Shown one piece after another: positions 1 to 7,389 of a DNA stretch of 9,964 nucleotides. Below the pieces are notes generated by a model, which had not been told where the DNA came from, did not search any database, and was given only the letters and a program-made list of their open reading frames with translations. A program made the position numbers and the translations under genes. Source of the DNA: Clostridiales bacterium DTU023. Lineage in GTDB: Bacteria > Bacillota > Clostridia > Saccharofermentanales > DTU023. Location: positions 19,511 through 29,474 of the forward strand of contig LFTF01000129.1 in NCBI GenBank assembly GCA_001512945.1, given 5' to 3'. Every line of letters starts with the position of its first letter. Positions within the stretch are counted from its first letter, which is position 1.

Positions 1-1077
1 TTTGACAATTTTCTAAAAACTGAAGGCAAATATCGGGCCAATGAATCAAAAGTCAATTTCGGAGACATTGAGGAAAGTCTGATTTTGATGACAAGCTCGT
101 TTTCTACCGTTACAAGTTACGAAAATCAAACTAAACGTTCGATCAATAATCGATTCATTCAGCGCTTTATGACAGATTTGATTCGTGAACGACTCGATAT
201 TTGGTTTATTGAGCACCGCGAACAAGCACTCCGCGCCGCAGATCAGGTATTGCTCAACCGCCGAAGTCGCGAGAAAGCGGAAAAAACGCGACTTGCGGTC
301 AAGCGCGATTTGATGCAACAGATTGATGTTTCAAACCGTGTCAAAATGTTTGTTGACTGCCGGACACAAGATATGACTCGCCGCGAGATCTACATAGTTG
401 AAGGTAATTCAGCGCTCGGATCGGTCAAGATGGCTCGCGACTCGGAATTTCAGGCGGTAATCCCTGTACGCGGAAAGATATTGAACTGTCTCAAAGCTGA
501 TTACAACACGATTTTCAAAAATGAGATCATTATGGATTTGATCAAAATCCTGGGTTGTGGTGTCGATTTGCCGAAAAAATATAGCAAAGCAGCGCCGCCG
601 TTTGATATCGGACGGCTTCGTTGGAACAAGGTCATTATCTGCACCGACGCTGATGTCGATGGATTCCAGATCAGAACACTTATATTGGCGATGTTCTACA
701 AATTGACGCCCGAGCTGATTCGCCAGCAAAAGATATTTATTGCGGAGTCGCCGCTTTTTGAGATTAGCCATCAAGTGAAACGGTTAGAGAGCACTTATTT
801 TGCCTATTCTGATCAGGAAAAGAATAGGCTTGTGGAAAGTTTGGAAGAAGGTCGAATTCATGTGCAGCGTTCTAAAGGTTTGGGTGAAAATGAACCGGGA
901 ATGATGTGGAATACGACCATGAACCCGGAAACGCGACGTCTCATCGCGGTTATGCCCGAGGATGAAGAAACGATGCGTGATACGTTTAATTTGTTATTGG
1001 GAGATGATATCCCCGGACGACGTGCATGCATTGAAAAAACGGGTCACCTTTACATGGAGATGCTTGATGTTGGTTGA
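1..1077 (+). CDS. parE: Type IIA DNA topoisomerase subunit B (ParE/GyrB-like clostridial paralog), C-terminal part
   Basis: This is the B subunit of a type IIA topoisomerase. It is open at the left edge and in frame from base 1, so the start codon and most of the N-terminal GHKL ATPase domain lie outside; 358 residues are visible. The toprim domain is complete. It contains the acidic motif EGNSA (visible residues 134-138), PVRGKILN shortly after, and the metal-binding TDADVDG (215-221, Asp216/218/220). The C-terminal QRSKGLGENEP block (from about 289) is the family's toprim end motif. The wording of these blocks (RGKILNCLKADY, LGCGVD, CTDADVDGFQIRT) matches my recollection of a diverged clostridial gyrB/parE paralog rather than housekeeping GyrB. 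The product should bind ATP and, with the A subunit encoded 51 bases downstream, pass DNA duplexes through one another. Asn replaces the usual Asp in EGDSA. The choice between topoisomerase IV and gyrase rests on the partner protein and is an inference. Confidence 0.9.
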   Translation, partial: FDNFLKTEGKYRANESKVNFGDIEESLILMTSSFSTVTSYENQTKRSINNRFIQRFMTDLIRERLDIWFIEHREQALRAADQVLLNRRSREKAEKTRLAVKRDLMQQIDVSNRVKMFVDCRTQDMTRREIYIVEGNSALGSVKMARDSEFQAVIPVRGKILNCLKADYNTIFKNEIIMDLIKILGCGVDLPKKYSKAAPPFDIGRLRWNKVIICTDADVDGFQIRTLILAMFYKLTPELIRQQKIFIAESPLFEISHQVKRLESTYFAYSDQEKNRLVESLEEGRIHVQRSKGLGENEPGMMWNTTMNPETRRLIAVMPEDEETMRDTFNLLLGDDIPGRRACIEKTGHLYMEMLDVG

Positions 1078-1106
1078 TAAACTGAGGACATCGGTTTCGA
1101 TTCGAC

Positions 1107-1117
1107 AGGAGTGGGGG
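1107..1117 (+). promoter_or_regulatory. Ribosome binding region upstream of parC
   Basis: AGGAG lies at 1107-1111 and a GGGGG run at 1113-1117. A GTG at 1111 is in frame but overlaps the AGGAG, so it has no usable spacing. The ATG at 1129 lies 17 bases after AGGAG and 11 after the G run. ATG 1129 is therefore preferred, although the spacing is longer than usual. Confidence 0.45.
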
Positions 1118-1128
1118 CAGAAAGCCGG

Positions 1129-3369
1129 ATGACAAAATCTAGAAAAACAAGTGAAACCACAGATGCCCGTCGGGGTGATTTTGCGATTGAGCAGAATATT
1201 TCGGATACTTTATTTGAAAACTACATGCCATACGCCATGAGCGTTATCGTATCGCGCGCTATTCCTGAGATAGACGGGTTTAAACCTGCCCACCGCAAAC
1301 TTCTTTACACAATGTACAAGATGAATCTCCTAAAGGGGATGCGGGCAAAATCAGCTGATGTAGTCGGGCAGACGATGAAGCTGAATCCACACGGTGATCA
1401 ACCGATCTATGAGACGATGGTGCGTCTGACTCGCGGCAACGGGACGCTTTTACATCCTTGGGTCGACTCTAAGGGTAACTTCGGTAGTGTAACGTCGCGT
1501 GACATGCAGTATGCGGCGTCACGTTATACAGAGGTCAGACTTGATCCATCCTGTGAGGCGCTTTTCGCGGGCCTAGAGAAAGATGCAGTCGATTTCGTCG
1601 ATAATTATTCCGGCAGCATGAAAGAGCCTGTTCTCTTTCCTGCAACATTCCCAACGATTCTTGTCAACAACAATCAGGGCATCGCCGTTGGGATGGCCAG
1701 CAATATCTGCTCGTTCAATCTCAAAGAAGTCTGCGAAACGACGATCGCGTTGATCCGGGATACAGAGGCGGATCTCCTCGAAACGATGCCGGCTCCTGAT
1801 TTTTCAACCGGCGCTTTCATGATCTACGAACGCGACGAGATGCGCGAGATATACAAGACGGGGAGAGGGTCTTTTCAACTGCGAGCCGCAGCCGACGTCA
1901 ATCGCAAAGAGGGACGCATAGAAATACGAGAAATCCCCTATACGACAACTATTGAAGCGATTATCGATGACATCGCAGACGGCATTAAGAAGGGCAAGTT
2001 AAGGGATCTGATTACTGTTCGCGACGAAACGGATCTCAATGGCCTTTGCATTACCGTTGATTACAAACCTTCGGCAGACCCCGATATCATTCTGCATCAG
2101 CTATTTACGGGGACGTCCTTGCAAAGTTCGTTTGCATGCAATTTCAATATTTTGATTGACAATAAACCAAGAGTGCTCGGTGTACGTGAGATTATTTTCG
2201 AGTGGATCGAATGGCGAAGCGAATGTATCTGCCGGGAGGCCCGCTTCGATGCCGCGAAGAATCGTGACAAACTTCACCTGCTTCGCGGACTTGAGAAAAT
2301 TCTTCTTGATATTGACAAAGCGATCGCGGTTATTCGGTTGACCGAGACAGAACAAGAAGTCATTCCGCGCCTCATGGCCGCATTTGAGATCGATGAGATT
2401 CAGGCGGATCATGTAGCGGATATCAAACTCCGTCATCTCAACCGCGAGTATATTCTCAAGCGCATTCGTGACGTAGAGGATCTCGAGCATGAGATCGAGG
2501 AGCTTGAGCGACTTGCGAAGAGTCGTAGCCGTGTACGTGAGAAGATTGTCCGTCAATTAATAGATGTGAGCAAACAATATGGGCGCGAGCGCAAAACTCG
2601 TCTAATAGCGCCCGATGAGATTGATATTCCCGACCAAGAGGATTTGATTCCGGCGTACAACACACGTGTGTTTTTATCTGAACAGGGGTATGTTAAGAAA
2701 ATTGCGTTGACTTCCCTGCGCGGGAATTTTGAAATCCGGTTCAAAGACGACGACCGTTTGATTCAGGAGATTGATTCGACGAATCACGACGAGCTCGTAT
2801 TTTTCACAGACAAGGCGCAAGTCTATAAATTGATGGCATGGGAAATTGAAGATCACCGGCCTTCGCAACTCGGCGAATATGCGCCGAATTTACTGGAGCT
2901 CGATGAAGGTGAGAAAGTTGTTTTCGTTCACTCCACTCTTGAGCCATTTGCCGGAGAGTTTTTGTTTGTCTTTGAGAATGGCAAGGGTGTGCGAGTGGAT
3001 GCCTCTCATTACGAGACCAAGCAGCGTCGCCGTAAACTTATTAACGCGTTCGATGACTCTTCGCCTTTAGTTGGCATGGCTTTCTTGCCCGAGGGCAGCG
3101 ATTTATCGTTCGCTGTGAGATCCGTAAAAAATAAACTGCTGTTGTTCCAAGCGTCTCAGGTCGTGAAAAAGGCAACGCGTACTGCCCAGGGAGCCGCAAT
3201 CCTACGTGCCAAAAATGACAGCCTAATCACATTTTATACAGAGAAAGATTTGTCATTTATCAGAGACAGAGAATATTACCGCATTAGAAAACTACCGACA
3301 GCAGGCCGCTACATCCGAGAGGAAACGATTGAGGAGCGTCAATTGACGCTCGAAGAGCCCGGAGAATGA
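1129..3369 (+). CDS. parC: Type IIA DNA topoisomerase subunit A (ParC-like clostridial paralog)
   Basis: This is the DNA-cleaving subunit of the enzyme whose B subunit lies just upstream; 746 residues from ATG 1129. The N-terminal winged-helix/tower region opens with YMPYAMSVIVSRAIPEIDG and contains NPHGD (86-90). The catalytic Arg132-Tyr133 is in SRYTEVRL, and Tyr133 should form the phosphotyrosine link to DNA. A coiled-coil/primary-dimer segment follows (LKRIRDVEDLEHEIEELE, around residues 445-465). The last ~240 residues look like a beta-pinwheel (repeats such as VFLSEQGYVKKI, LVFFTDKAQVYKL, FLFVFENGKGVRV). The first blade lacks the QRRGGKG-type GyrA box needed for DNA wrapping in gyrase, so a decatenating/relaxing topoisomerase IV role is more likely. 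QRDR-equivalent positions read Gln91, Pro92 and Glu95 instead of Ser, Ala and Asp. A longer form from GTG 1111 is possible but poorly supported. Confidence 0.9.
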   Translation: MTKSRKTSETTDARRGDFAIEQNISDTLFENYMPYAMSVIVSRAIPEIDGFKPAHRKLLYTMYKMNLLKGMRAKSADVVGQTMKLNPHGDQPIYETMVRLTRGNGTLLHPWVDSKGNFGSVTSRDMQYAASRYTEVRLDPSCEALFAGLEKDAVDFVDNYSGSMKEPVLFPATFPTILVNNNQGIAVGMASNICSFNLKEVCETTIALIRDTEADLLETMPAPDFSTGAFMIYERDEMREIYKTGRGSFQLRAAADVNRKEGRIEIREIPYTTTIEAIIDDIADGIKKGKLRDLITVRDETDLNGLCITVDYKPSADPDIILHQLFTGTSLQSSFACNFNILIDNKPRVLGVREIIFEWIEWRSECICREARFDAAKNRDKLHLLRGLEKILLDIDKAIAVIRLTETEQEVIPRLMAAFEIDEIQADHVADIKLRHLNREYILKRIRDVEDLEHEIEELERLAKSRSRVREKIVRQLIDVSKQYGRERKTRLIAPDEIDIPDQEDLIPAYNTRVFLSEQGYVKKIALTSLRGNFEIRFKDDDRLIQEIDSTNHDELVFFTDKAQVYKLMAWEIEDHRPSQLGEYAPNLLELDEGEKVVFVHSTLEPFAGEFLFVFENGKGVRVDASHYETKQRRRKLINAFDDSSPLVGMAFLPEGSDLSFAVRSVKNKLLLFQASQVVKKATRTAQGAAILRAKNDSLITFYTEKDLSFIRDREYYRIRKLPTAGRYIREETIEERQLTLEEPGE

Positions 3370-3370
3370 T

Positions 3371-5257
3371 ATGAGCCAACCTCTGCTGGAAAGCACCGGT
3401 AGACGCAGAATTCGCCCTAAAACGCTTATACATGTGGGCGTTATCATTGCGCTCGCTGTCACTATTGTATTCATTGCCCTGGCTATTCAAAAACCGCGCT
3501 TGCCCTTCTCATTGTCTGACTACGAGCAAGCATATGCAGCTGGCGACGATGACCGTGTATTTGAGATTTACGATAGAATTCGCGGGAAACGTGCTGACCT
3601 TCTTGGAATATCGCAAACGGTTCGTGTGACGCAACTGATTGCTGAAGCCGAAAAAATTATAGATCGCATTGAGCAAGACGCAGGCAATAAAAGTAAGGCC
3701 CTCATATTATCCGCTTCGCAGGGCGGCAGCCTGTCCGAGCAATCAATTGCGTGGCTCGATCAGTACGCGGCCATGACAAGCCACCGCATGTCCGAGGCTG
3801 TGCTGGAACAAGTAACACGGTATTTTGACGGTGATATGGATCAAGATAAGTTCACGCATTTTTTGAATGAGATGTTACGGGTTCCCCACCTTGTACGTGA
3901 GTTTGAACCGCTTAAGAGTCGCCATGAGGACGTTACGCAAATAAGCAAGCTCTTGCAAGAAGCGAACGATGCGGCGGGCCGAGGCAATCTATATCAGGAA
4001 GCGTCGGTACTCTCGAAAATCATAGAGGAAAAGAAGCTGTTAGTATTTGAACCTGTATCTTCTTATCTTGAAAACCGGCTTAAGACTGTCCAGTCGGCAT
4101 ACTACGCGGAACAGATTATTCTGATTCGCGAGGAGATGTCGCTTGCAAAAACGTACGATGCGTCTATCCGCATAAAACGGATTATTGGATGGTTTCCTGA
4201 TGATCACGAGCTTCAAGATTTCTACGATATCTGTATAAAAAAGAATCCCGAACGCATCATAACGTGGTGGAATCCGGTTGAACATATCGCAATTAAACCA
4301 ATCATCGCGGATGCGGAGCGCGCGTTTGACGGTGACCGGTTTTCAGCGTCGGCTGGCCGTGAACTAATTCTCGCTGTTGAGTTGGAACGAGCGCTGGGAC
4401 AATTGTATGACCACGACTATGTCCTTGTTGACAGCCGTTCATTTGTTTCAGCTGATGGAAAACTTCGCGGTATGCCGTGCCCTGCAGGTAAAAAACCTGT
4501 TGTCCTTGTACTGGAGGATTTTTACGGATCATTGCCACGGGCGGAAAGCGGTATAGCATGGCGTCTCGACGTCAATCAGGAAGGCTGTGTCACAGGTGTT
4601 CTACTCGATTCCAGTGGGGAAGAACGCGCAGACACACGTTACTCTGCGATTGGCATTGTTGAAGAATTTATCGCAAGACATCCTGACTTCTCGTTTAACG
4701 GCGCGACAGGCGCTATCGCGGTCGTTGGCCAGTATGGGATTTTTGGGTACCCCGTGTCTGATATCCAAGATTTGGCGCTCCGGCGTGAAGCGATGGATCT
4801 CGGGATTGCCATTCCCGAATCATTAAAAACTGATTTTGCGTTGAACCGTTCAAAGGTTCACGAGGTAGTCAAAGCGTTGAATTCTAAAAATTGGACGCTC
4901 GCGAGCGGTACGTTTGACCGTTTGCAATTGCCCAATGTCACACTCCAAACAATTAGTCAGGATCTCGCGATGATGGAGCGGTGGGTTGTTCCCTATACGG
5001 GGGAGCTCTCAACGCTTTACTGCCCGTTTGGCGAACACGTTGAGTTTGACGCTAAAAAAGTCGCGCTTATAGCTGAAGCGGGCTATACGCTCCAGAGCGG
5101 TTATGGATCCTGGGCCTATTGGAACCAGAATCGCGCTCATGTATATGTGTCAAGGACATTTTTATCAGGTGACGGGTTAAAACAGTCGAGTATTCATAAT
5201 CTGAATCGATTCTTTGACACACGCGCAATTATCGAAAGCAACGTCAGACCAGGCTGA
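3371..5257 (+). CDS. Membrane-anchored degenerate polysaccharide deacetylase-like protein
   Basis: A 628-residue protein starting one base after the parC stop, with GGAG at 3361-3364 six bases before its ATG. A basic N-terminus (RRRIRPK) precedes one hydrophobic segment (residues 19-39), so it is probably anchored with the rest outside the cell. Residues about 45-300 are mostly helical and charged, with no motif I recognise. From about 300 on it follows, block by block, the clostridial NodB-type polysaccharide deacetylases as I remember them: ADAERAFDGD, LGQLYDHDYVLV, GKKPVV (373-378), HPDFSFNGATG, KNWTLASG, CPFG (551-554). The catalytic residues are altered. The DD pair is Glu382-Asp383, and the HxxxH metal motif in 'ASHTWGH' is ASGTFDR here, with Gly513 and Arg517. 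It is therefore probably not an active hydrolase; a binding or scaffolding role on cell-wall glycans is possible. There is no frameshift and the frame is fully open, so this is not simple decay. Its position behind the topoisomerase genes gives no functional clue. Confidence 0.8.
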   Translation: MSQPLLESTGRRRIRPKTLIHVGVIIALAVTIVFIALAIQKPRLPFSLSDYEQAYAAGDDDRVFEIYDRIRGKRADLLGISQTVRVTQLIAEAEKIIDRIEQDAGNKSKALILSASQGGSLSEQSIAWLDQYAAMTSHRMSEAVLEQVTRYFDGDMDQDKFTHFLNEMLRVPHLVREFEPLKSRHEDVTQISKLLQEANDAAGRGNLYQEASVLSKIIEEKKLLVFEPVSSYLENRLKTVQSAYYAEQIILIREEMSLAKTYDASIRIKRIIGWFPDDHELQDFYDICIKKNPERIITWWNPVEHIAIKPIIADAERAFDGDRFSASAGRELILAVELERALGQLYDHDYVLVDSRSFVSADGKLRGMPCPAGKKPVVLVLEDFYGSLPRAESGIAWRLDVNQEGCVTGVLLDSSGEERADTRYSAIGIVEEFIARHPDFSFNGATGAIAVVGQYGIFGYPVSDIQDLALRREAMDLGIAIPESLKTDFALNRSKVHEVVKALNSKNWTLASGTFDRLQLPNVTLQTISQDLAMMERWVVPYTGELSTLYCPFGEHVEFDAKKVALIAEAGYTLQSGYGSWAYWNQNRAHVYVSRTFLSGDGLKQSSIHNLNRFFDTRAIIESNVRPG

Positions 5258-5284
5258 GTTATATGCTTTGTGAAATAGGGTGTG
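5258..5284. other. Convergent intergenic gap without a recognisable terminator
   Basis: Only 27 bases separate the stop of the deacetylase-like gene from the stop of the aspartokinase gene on the other strand. I find no GC-rich hairpin followed by a T run on either strand here. Transcripts from both sides may therefore overlap at their 3' ends. Confidence 0.4.
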
Positions 5285-6685
5285 TCAGATTGTTACGTGG
5301 TCGGGCACGCTAGCGTCAAGGTGATGGGCATTCTCAAAAAATTCCCGGTAAAGAGCCAAAACCGCGCGCTGTTTCTCATAATGTCGCATCATAAACAACA
5401 TGCTGATCTCAAAGTAGTCGAGTAGTACCATTTCAATGCTGATTTGCTCTTTTGCCATAGCTGTGGTCGCTCGGGACATGACGCCAACTGTGTCGCGCAT
5501 ACCTTCACCTACGAGCATGACGATAGAGAGTTGCCGTACGACCGTCACCTGATCGAAACCAAGTTCCGAATTCAAACGGTGGCGAAGAACCAGCTCACGC
5601 TCCAGTGGAAAATGATCTTCTTTGACAACCACGCTCACGGAGTCTATCCCGGTCGGCACATGATGGACATTGATCCCCAACTCAGAAAAAATCGATAGTA
5701 TCCTACTTAGAATACCAATCTCTTGATTGATCAGGACGCGTCGTAGATTGATGGTGCAGAAGTGATCTGCCGCGGCGATACCGGTCAGAACTCCGTCAAT
5801 GTGAGTTCGCTCGGCGACAATATGCGTGCCGGTTGCGAGCGGATCGTTGGTATTCCTGATATGAATGGGGATACCGGTCCGTATGACGGGCTCGAGAGCT
5901 TCAGGATGGATGATAGAGAAACCGATGTAGGCGAGTTCGCGCATTTCCCTGTAACTCATCTCTCTTAACGGTAGAGCATGTTCAACAAGCTCGGGGTTGA
6001 CCGCCAGGACACTGTCGCGATCCGTCCAGTTCTCATAAAGTCTGGCCTTAGTAGAGGCCGCGAGAATAGCGCCCGTTATGTCTGACCCCCCGCGTGAAAA
6101 CGTAATGGTGTCACCGTTCGGTGTTCTGCCAAAAAATCCTGGGAAAACGATGATCGATTGTGTTAGCGCTAGATGAGCAAGATTATCGTACGTTTCGGGA
6201 AGGATTTCCGTGATTCCCGACCGATAAGAAAGAACGAGCCCCGCGTCGCGCGGGTCGAGCACACACGCATCGACGCCGATTATATTGAAATAAGCTGCTA
6301 CCAGGTGTGCGGAGATGAGTTCCCCCATTGCCAGAACACACTCTTTTGACGAGGAATCTTGGGCATCAATGCCCGCAGACGCCGTATCGAGTTTGTCAAT
6401 CAAGTCGTTAGCAACACAAGAGGGGAGAGTGAGGCCGTAAGCGATTCCCTGTATGCGTTCAGCGAGGGCTTTCCGCTCTTTTGTGCCGTCGTACCCAGAT
6501 TCTCGTTCATGGACAAGCGCGATTAACAGGTCGGTCATTTTAATGTCGGGGAGGACATTCTTGCGGACTCCAGGCGCTGAAACGACCATAATCTTCCGTT
6601 CGCAGTCGTCCAGTATGATTGCGCATGATTTTTTGATTTGTTCAGCGTCTGCAAGCGAGGAACCGCCAAATTTACATACAATCAT
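5285..6685 (-). CDS. lysC: Aspartate kinase (YclM/aspartokinase III type)
   Basis: Phosphorylates L-aspartate to 4-phospho-aspartate, the first step towards lysine, diaminopimelate, threonine and methionine; cytoplasmic. The 466-residue protein opens with the ATP-site motif KFGGSS (5-10). It also has VVSAPG (34-39), GELISA (121-126), TFSRGGSD (195-202) and ENWTDRDSVLAVNP (218-231), all typical of aspartokinases. Two ACT regulatory domains follow (about 311-380 and 386-455). HVPTGIDSVSVVV and LVGEGMRDTVG resemble B. subtilis YclM, so this is a single-function enzyme with no homoserine dehydrogenase fusion. In the second ACT domain the usual QGSSE-type loop is LLDYFE (421-426), which may change effector binding. 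The start at 6685 is chosen because the protein then begins MIVCKFGGSS and an AAGGAG lies six bases upstream; an ATG 42 bases further upstream would add an unrelated tail. It overlaps the end of yqeG by 14 bases, so translation is probably coupled. No lysine riboswitch is seen upstream. Confidence 0.95.
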   Translation of the reverse strand: MIVCKFGGSSLADAEQIKKSCAIILDDCERKIMVVSAPGVRKNVLPDIKMTDLLIALVHERESGYDGTKERKALAERIQGIAYGLTLPSCVANDLIDKLDTASAGIDAQDSSSKECVLAMGELISAHLVAAYFNIIGVDACVLDPRDAGLVLSYRSGITEILPETYDNLAHLALTQSIIVFPGFFGRTPNGDTITFSRGGSDITGAILAASTKARLYENWTDRDSVLAVNPELVEHALPLREMSYREMRELAYIGFSIIHPEALEPVIRTGIPIHIRNTNDPLATGTHIVAERTHIDGVLTGIAAADHFCTINLRRVLINQEIGILSRILSIFSELGINVHHVPTGIDSVSVVVKEDHFPLERELVLRHRLNSELGFDQVTVVRQLSIVMLVGEGMRDTVGVMSRATTAMAKEQISIEMVLLDYFEISMLFMMRHYEKQRAVLALYREFFENAHHLDASVPDHVTI

Positions 6686-7274
6686 GTGTAGCTCCTTCTT
6701 GTGATGTGGAATGTAATGACCTGTCATACAAATCGTTCCACTTTTGACGTCCCCCCAGCGTGATTAACCATGATTCAATAATCCGTTTCAATCGCACTGT
6801 AATGATTTCTTTGTGCGATCGCTTTTCGGTAAAAATAATCGGGATACCGGCTTTTTTGGCGGACCATACGTCGGTCAAAAGTTGATCGCCTATCATAATC
6901 GCATGATGAGGAGCGCATTGTCGCTCAGTTAAGTCTCCTTGAATTGCCCCGATACCCGGTTTTCGCGCGTTGGCAATGAACTCTACATCAAGCGAGGCAG
7001 CAAATGATCGGGCGCGATCTTCTCTGGCATTGGAAACGATGACGGGATGCATGCCAGTATCGCGTATGCGTGTGATGATCTCCACAGCGAAGTCATCACA
7101 TTCCCTAGATCCGTGGCAGACGAGAGTATTGTCGATGTCAAGTAACACGATCCTAAACCCCTGGTTTGCCAGATTGGCAAAATCGATGGTTGCAGGGGAT
7201 GTGACAATCCTATCGGGAAAAAACTGGTCTCTCACCCATCGTGAAAGCGAGCATTGTTTTCTTGTATTATCCAT
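6672..7274 (-). CDS. yqeG: YqeG family HAD phosphatase (HAD superfamily subfamily IIIA)
   Basis: A 200-residue HAD-fold hydrolase of the YqeG family. Motif I is LLDIDNTLV, with the nucleophile Asp46 and acid/base Asp48. Motif II is IVSNAR (79-84), the motif III lysine is Lys105 in NARKPG, and motif IV is IGDQLLTD (128-135). A PD-R-V-S element before motif I (FFPDRIVTS) also fits the family. YqeG proteins are predicted phosphatases; the substrate is not known to me. It is somewhat longer than B. subtilis YqeG (about 170 residues), mostly through a longer N-terminus and a C-terminal tail. That tail covers the ribosome binding site and start of the aspartokinase gene. The ATG at 7274 has only a poorly spaced GGGAGG about 14 bases upstream; a GTG at 7235 would give a more usual N-terminal length. 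It forms a two-gene unit with the aspartokinase gene. Confidence 0.88.
   Translation of the reverse strand: MDNTRKQCSLSRWVRDQFFPDRIVTSPATIDFANLANQGFRIVLLDIDNTLVCHGSRECDDFAVEIITRIRDTGMHPVIVSNAREDRARSFAASLDVEFIANARKPGIGAIQGDLTERQCAPHHAIMIGDQLLTDVWSAKKAGIPIIFTEKRSHKEIITVRLKRIIESWLITLGGRQKWNDLYDRSLHSTSQEGATHDCM
6692..6697 (-). promoter_or_regulatory. Ribosome binding site of the aspartokinase gene
   Basis: On the minus strand this reads AAGGAG, six bases before the ATG at 6685. It lies within the last codons of yqeG and is the main reason to reject the upstream ATG at 6727. Confidence 0.75.
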
Positions 7275-7389
7275 TATTTCCGGGGCATCCTCCCTGTTTT
7301 TGTTGCGCGTTCAATAGTCTGTATATCGTACTCTATCACGATTGTGCGGCTATTTTGATGATTGTTGCAAGAAAACCTGAAGACAATGT

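Noticed and set aside
409..774. Open antisense frame of about 120 codons opposite the toprim domain
   Set aside because: It lies fully opposite a well-conserved gene, its protein resembles no family I know and it has no clear ribosome site; the same holds for the other antisense frames (for example 2101-2556 and 8436-8774).
1111..1128. GTG start for the topoisomerase A subunit
   Set aside because: The only AGGAG overlaps this GTG, leaving no spacing for initiation; ATG 1129 is preferred.
5225..5310. Shared bidirectional terminator between the convergent genes
   Set aside because: Only a five-pair stem with a G-T wobble and a loop of about 21 bases could be drawn, with no T run on either strand.
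6686..6727. Longer aspartokinase start at ATG 6727
   Set aside because: It would add 14 residues before the conserved MIVCKFGGSS and bypass the AAGGAG at 6692-6697.
7325..7342. Inverted repeat ATCGT...ACGAT in the divergent intergenic region
   Set aside because: The arms are only five bases, with an eight-base loop and no extension; such repeats occur by chance.
7275..7383. Possible lysine riboswitch or other leader ahead of the yqeG-aspartokinase unit
   Set aside because: The presumed leader is about 108 bases, shorter than a lysine riboswitch, and I could not find its conserved core or a terminator hairpin with a T run.
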